34,078 nucleotides of DNA. It comes from F23-B02 sp963610045 (GTDB lineage Bacteria; Bacillota; Clostridia; Oscillospirales; Oscillospiraceae). The first letter of the stretch is position 1, and every line of letters starts with the position of its first letter. The notes below the pieces were generated by a model. It was given only the letters and a program-made list of their open reading frames with translations, searched no databases and was not told the origin of the DNA. The stretch spans positions 1 through 34,078 of the forward strand of contig CAVDMS010000013.1 of assembly GCA_963610045.1 (NCBI GenBank), read 5' to 3'. Shown here one piece after another: positions 30,457 through 34,078 of the stretch. Both the position numbers and the translations under genes were made by a program.

Positions 30457-33174
30457 ATGTTCACAAAGCACACCGATCCGATGTGGAAGCAGGAATACGA
30501 AACATGGGTCAACGGGATTCGTCCCGACACAAAGTTCGGCACCGAGTTCGACAAGGAACCCAGGGAGATGATCCAGAAGCTTGCTTTGCACATTACGGAC
30601 CGCAAATTCGTCAAGGAGATCAAGACCTCCGACGCCGAATACTACGGCATGGCGCCTTGGGTGACCGACGAGATGGCCGAGGTAGCGCTCACCATGAAGG
30701 TACACAAGGTCTACAAGGTCGATGAGATCCTGAAGATGAACAAAAAGCACACGAGAGAGCATTTGGTGGAGCTGCTTGAGGAGCTGTGCCAGGTGGGTAT
30801 CGTGGAGTACAAATTTGAAAACGACTACAATGCCACGGGCGAAAAAATGTACGCCGTGCCGCCGTACATCGTGGGCAGCGGCGAGTACATGGGTATGAAA
30901 AAGTCCATGGTCGAAAAGGAGCCGACGGCGGCTATGATATTCGACCGCATGGCGTTTGAGCCGCTCAAGGGCTTTACCCAGTTCGTTCCTCCCGGCGGCG
31001 CAGGCATGGCGATGCACGTCATCCCCGTCGAGAAGGCGATCCCCGCAAAGAGCGAATCCGTTTCCCACGAGCATCTTTCCTACTGGCTGAGCAAGTACGA
31101 GGTCTACGCCGCAGTCCCCTGCGTTTGCAGAATGTCCAAGGAGATCATCGACGAGGGCGCAGGCGAGGATTATGAGGATATGTGCGTTGCCGTCGGCTCG
31201 ATGGCGAGATACGCCGTCGAGACGCACCGAGGCCACTACATCACCTACGACGAGGTCATGGACATCATGCAGCGTGCCGAGGATCAGGGCTGCGTTCATC
31301 AGATAACCAACCTTGACGGCGATCAGCGCATACTCGGCATCTGCAACTGCAGCCCTGCGACCTGCTGTGCGATACGTTCGAGCCAGTTCTTTAACTGCCG
31401 CAACCTCTCCCGCTCGGCATACGTCGCTCACGTCGATTCCGAAAACTGCGTCGCCTGCGGCAAGTGCGTTGAGGTCTGCCCCGCCGGTGCGGTGAAGCTC
31501 GGTCAGAAGCTCTGCACCAAGGACGGTCCCGTTCAGTACCCCAAAGCCGAGGTCCCCGACGAGACCCGTTGGCCGGAGGAGAAGTGGAATCCCAACTACC
31601 GCTACGACGCACGCACCAACTGCCACGACACCGGCACCGCCCCCTGCAAGACCGCCTGCCCCGCTCACATTGCGATACAGGGCTACCTCAAAATGGCAAA
31701 CGAGGGTCGCTACAAAGAGGCTCTTGCACTCATAAAGCAGGATAACCCCTTCCCCGCCATCTGCGGCAGAGTCTGCAACCGCCGCTGCGAGGACGCTTGT
31801 ATGCGCGGAAACATCGACGCTCCCGTCGCCATTGATGCGGTCAAGAGGTACATTGCGGAGCTTGACCTCAACGCCGAGACCAGATACGTTCCCGAGATCA
31901 AGTCCGAGAAGCGCTACGGCCGCTACGACGACGTCAAGGTCGCAATAATCGGTGCGGGTCCTGCGGGTCTGAGCTGCGCCTACTATCTGGCGCTCATGGG
32001 CTACTACCCCACCGTGTTTGAAAAGAACGCCTACCCCGGCGGCATGATGCGCTACGGCATCCCCGAATACAAGCTGGGCAAGAAGGTCATTGATGCGGAG
32101 ATCGAGATCCTCAAGGAGCTTGGCGTCGAGATACGCTGCGGCGTCGAGATCGGCAAGGACATCACCGTTCAGCAGCTCCGTGACGAGGGCTATAAGAGCT
32201 TCTACGTCGCAGTCGGTGCGCAGAAGGCGGCCGCCCTCGGCATCCCCGGCGAGGAGCTGGCGCTCGGCGGCGTCGACTTCCTGCACGAGGTCGCCGAAGG
32301 CAAGAAGCCGGTCCACGGCAAGAAGGTCGTCGTGGTCGGCGGCGGCAACGTTGCGATCGACGTTGCCCGTACTGCGATAAGGCTGGGCGTCAAGGACGTC
32401 ACCATCGTCTACCGCAGAAAGGAAAGCGACATGAAAGCGGACGCTCTTGAGGTCAAGGAGGCCCGTGAGGACGGCGTCAAGTTCCTGTTCGAGCATAAGC
32501 CCGTTGAGATCGTGTCCGAAAACGGCAAGATCACGGCGTTTAGGTGCGAATGCGGCGACGTGAAGTGCGACACCGTCATTGCGGCGATCGGTCAGAAGAT
32601 AGATCTCGGCGGCATCGCAGCCGAGGGTCTTGCGCTCACCGACAAGGGTGCCGTCATCGCCAAGGAGCTTACATACCAGACCAACGTTCCCGACATCTTC
32701 GCAGGCGGCGACGTTCAGACCGGCCCGAAGTTCGTGATCGACGCCATTGCGGCAGGCCGTGAGGCGGCAATATCCATGCACCGCTTCATGCGTCCCCACA
32801 CCTCGCTCACGCTCAATAGAAACCGCCGTGACTACATCGAGCTTGACAAGAGCAAGGTCGTCCTTCCCATGGAGAAGGTCAAGGCTCCCGAACGTCAGTG
32901 CGAGGCCTACGAGTCCCTCACCGAGGAGCAGGTCAAGTTCGAGACCTCCCGCTGCCTCGGCTGCGGCGCAAGCATCGTCGACGAGAACCGCTGCATCGGC
33001 TGCGGTCTCTGCACCACGAGGTGCCACTTCGGCGCCATCCACCTGAGCCGTGACGTACCCGAATGCTCCAACCTCGTTCCGAGAGAGGACAGCATGAAGG
33101 TCATGCTCCCGTACATGGCAAAGCGTGCGGCAAAGATCGCAATAAAGGACCTCAAGGCAAAGCTCGGCAAATAA
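30457..33174 (+). CDS. multi-cluster iron-sulfur flavoprotein, GltD-like FAD/NAD(P) oxidoreductase
   Basis: A 905-residue cytoplasmic enzyme of four parts. An N-terminal domain (1-300) has no clear motif except cysteines C222, C224 and CNCSPATCC near 297-304. A ferredoxin cluster follows at C331, C334, C337 and C341 (CVACGKCVEVCP). Next is the dihydropyrimidine-dehydrogenase/GltD N-terminal type module (C389, C397, C401, C436, C440, C444, C448) that holds two clusters. The FAD/NAD(P) fold is at about 493-770 with GAGPAGLSC (499-507) and VVGGGNVAIDVA (626-637). A C-terminal ferredoxin has C846, C849, C852 and C856, with C833 and C836 ahead of it. Such proteins pass electrons between NAD(P)H and ferredoxin-like partners. 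AGGAGG precedes ATG 30457. The gene stands alone. The substrate is not known. Confidence 0.88.
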   Translation: MFTKHTDPMWKQEYETWVNGIRPDTKFGTEFDKEPREMIQKLALHITDRKFVKEIKTSDAEYYGMAPWVTDEMAEVALTMKVHKVYKVDEILKMNKKHTREHLVELLEELCQVGIVEYKFENDYNATGEKMYAVPPYIVGSGEYMGMKKSMVEKEPTAAMIFDRMAFEPLKGFTQFVPPGGAGMAMHVIPVEKAIPAKSESVSHEHLSYWLSKYEVYAAVPCVCRMSKEIIDEGAGEDYEDMCVAVGSMARYAVETHRGHYITYDEVMDIMQRAEDQGCVHQITNLDGDQRILGICNCSPATCCAIRSSQFFNCRNLSRSAYVAHVDSENCVACGKCVEVCPAGAVKLGQKLCTKDGPVQYPKAEVPDETRWPEEKWNPNYRYDARTNCHDTGTAPCKTACPAHIAIQGYLKMANEGRYKEALALIKQDNPFPAICGRVCNRRCEDACMRGNIDAPVAIDAVKRYIAELDLNAETRYVPEIKSEKRYGRYDDVKVAIIGAGPAGLSCAYYLALMGYYPTVFEKNAYPGGMMRYGIPEYKLGKKVIDAEIEILKELGVEIRCGVEIGKDITVQQLRDEGYKSFYVAVGAQKAAALGIPGEELALGGVDFLHEVAEGKKPVHGKKVVVVGGGNVAIDVARTAIRLGVKDVTIVYRRKESDMKADALEVKEAREDGVKFLFEHKPVEIVSENGKITAFRCECGDVKCDTVIAAIGQKIDLGGIAAEGLALTDKGAVIAKELTYQTNVPDIFAGGDVQTGPKFVIDAIAAGREAAISMHRFMRPHTSLTLNRNRRDYIELDKSKVVLPMEKVKAPERQCEAYESLTEEQVKFETSRCLGCGASIVDENRCIGCGLCTTRCHFGAIHLSRDVPECSNLVPREDSMKVMLPYMAKRAAKIAIKDLKAKLGK

Positions 33175-33188
33175 GCGAAAAATTTTAT

Positions 33189-33227
33189 CAACAATGCACA
33201 GCGCCGTTTTGACGCTGTGCATTGTTG
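33189..33227 (+). terminator. hairpin after the flavoprotein gene
   Basis: Perfect 15-base arms CAACAATGCACAGCG/CGCTGTGCATTGTTG with a 9-base loop lie 15 bases after the stop. It is followed by CATTTATTT, a weak U-tract. Confidence 0.8.
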
Positions 33228-33348
33228 CATTTATTTACCATTCAAAATCACGATGCTGCCGCTTGCAAAGAGAAGGCTGTCGGTTTTCGTATAATATTCC
33301 TCATTTCGCAAATGCTAACACGGCAAAGACTAAAAAGGAGATAAATAT

Positions 33349-33888
33349 ATGAAAGCAACAGGGATAGTCCGTAGAATCGACGATCTCGGCAGAGTCGTCA
33401 TTCCCAAAGAGATCCGCCGCACCATGCGTATCCGTGAAGGCGACCCGCTGGAGATCTTCACCGACAAGGACGGGGAAGTCATCTTCAAAAAATACTCCCC
33501 CATCGGCGAGCTGGGCGATTTCGCCGCTCAGATATGCGACAGCCTGCACAAGTCCACCAACGCCATCGCCGCCGTCTGCGACCGTGACGCCGTCATCGCC
33601 GTGTCGGGCGGGGCAAAGCGTGAGCTTCTCGACAAGCGCATAAGCCCGGAGCTTGAGCGCATAATGGAAAACCGCAGCACCTTCCGTCAGGACGGAGGAA
33701 GCTGCATCGCCGTATCCGACTCTGACGAGCGCTACTGCATTTCCGTCGCAGCCCCGGTCATATCCGAGGGCGACATCATGGGCTGCGTTCTGTTTGTCAG
33801 CCCCCGCAGCAGCCCTCCCGCCTCCGATGTGGAGTACAAGCTTGCGCAGACCGTCGCATCGTTTTTGGGCAAGCAGATGGAAAGCTGA
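33349..33888 (+). CDS. spoVT: stage V sporulation protein T, AbrB-family regulator
   Basis: SpoVT is a late forespore transcription factor that adjusts sigma-G-dependent genes. The N-terminal AbrB-type swapped-hairpin domain is clear: MKATGIVRRIDDLGRVVIPK, EIRRTMRIREGDPLEIF, then FKKYSPIGEL. The C-terminal GAF-like domain covers about 55-179 (AAVCDRDAVIAVSGG; CISVAAPVISEGDIMGCVLF, split). The 179-residue length matches the family. AAGGAG precedes the ATG. A TATAAT lies at 33290-33295 but has no clear -35, and a sigma-G site was not recognised with confidence. Its presence supports a spore-forming host. Confidence 0.95.
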   Translation: MKATGIVRRIDDLGRVVIPKEIRRTMRIREGDPLEIFTDKDGEVIFKKYSPIGELGDFAAQICDSLHKSTNAIAAVCDRDAVIAVSGGAKRELLDKRISPELERIMENRSTFRQDGGSCIAVSDSDERYCISVAAPVISEGDIMGCVLFVSPRSSPPASDVEYKLAQTVASFLGKQMES

Positions 33889-33902
33889 ACCCGAAAAAAG
33901 CA

Positions 33903-33937
33903 GCATTGACCGAAGCTAAGGTTCGGTCAATGCTTTT
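33903..33937 (+). terminator. terminator of spoVT
   Basis: Perfect 12-base arms GCATTGACCGAA/TTCGGTCAATGC with a 7-base loop are followed by TTTT, 15 bases after the stop. Confidence 0.9.
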
Positions 33938-33960
33938 ACATTATAATCTTATAAAAAGTG

Positions 33961-33989
33961 TTGTAATTTCGGAAAAGCGGTGTTAAAAT
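33961..33989 (+). promoter_or_regulatory. promoter of the gene at the right edge
   Basis: TTGTAA (33961-33966) and TAAAAT (33984-33989) are separated by 17 bases. The leader is about 55 bases and contains a short GCGAAGGCTCGC stem. Confidence 0.65.
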
Positions 33990-34051
33990 AAATTTTTGTG
34001 TTGAATCTGCACTGCGAAGGCTCGCAGGCTTACATAAAGGGAGTTGTATTT

Positions 34052-34078
34052 ATGAACAAGCTCAGAAACGTAGCAATC
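34052..34078 (+). CDS. typA: start of a translation-GTPase-like gene, probably TypA/BipA (partial)
   Basis: Only nine codons are present, reading MNKLRNVAI. GGGAG precedes the ATG by eight bases. In TypA/BipA the N-terminus reads RNVAIIAHVDHGKTT or close to it, so the match is suggestive; LepA is similar (RNFSIIAHIDHG) but fits less well. TypA is a ribosome-associated GTPase. The call rests on five residues and would be settled by the next 30 bases to the right. Confidence 0.5.

Noticed and set aside
30406..33222. A 938-codon open frame on the minus strand opposite the flavoprotein gene
   Set aside because: It mirrors the codon bias of the plus-strand gene, has no ribosome-binding site or recognisable motif, and runs through that gene's promoter and terminator.

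Overview
The window looks like chromosomal DNA of an anaerobic, spore-forming Clostridia-type Firmicute. Evidence includes strong GGAGG ribosome-binding sites, TTGACA/TATAAT-type promoters, a SpoVT sporulation regulator, the holB-ricT gene pair typical of Firmicutes, ferredoxin-fused nitroreductase and flavoprotein genes, and a peptide-uptake system paired with a PepF-like peptidase. Base composition is moderately GC-rich by eye in genes and AT-rich in the gaps. I see no rRNA, tRNA, CRISPR array, transposase or phage gene.

Layout. (1) 70-3144, plus strand: holB, ricT, a membrane-anchored protein with a B-repeat-like domain, and a small-multidrug-export family protein, ending in a terminator. 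(2) 3194-12956, minus strand: an eight-gene surface-polysaccharide regulation operon. In transcription order it encodes an ABC exporter, an S24/S26 peptidase, a CpsB-type tyrosine phosphatase, a membrane-anchored Ig-like protein, two Wzz/BY-kinase fusions with Tyr-rich tails, a PglF/EpsC-type 4,6-dehydratase and a DegT aminotransferase. It has no glycosyltransferase. (3) 13209-14621, minus: an AzgA-type purine permease whose promoter is followed at once by a terminator-like hairpin. (4) 14814-16013: a LysR regulator divergent from a 60-residue two-helix membrane protein, with two LysR-type boxes between them. (5) 16152-19653: an aromatic-amino-acid-permease-like transporter, an alpha/beta hydrolase, an ArsR regulator and a ferredoxin-nitroreductase. 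Two near-identical 20-bp-arm palindromes lie at the convergent gene ends. (6) 19716-29578, minus: PepF-like peptidase, a four-helix membrane protein, OppA, OppB, OppC, OppD, OppF and a small tail-anchored protein. (7) 29871-34078, plus: a small coiled-coil membrane protein, a 905-residue iron-sulfur flavoprotein, SpoVT, and the first nine codons of a gene that probably encodes the GTPase TypA/BipA.

How the parts fit. The surface operon pairs tyrosine kinases with an opposing phosphatase and makes an amino-sugar nucleotide precursor, but polymer assembly genes must lie elsewhere. The Opp block imports peptides, and the PepF-like enzyme can hydrolyse them in the cytoplasm. The most unusual items are the OppC permease with a domain of about 235 residues inserted after its first helix, the exporter/peptidase/BY-kinase operon lacking glycosyltransferases, and the promoter-proximal terminator hairpin in the purine permease leader. 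Many start codons were moved inward from the longest reading frame, on the basis of ribosome-binding sites and promoters.
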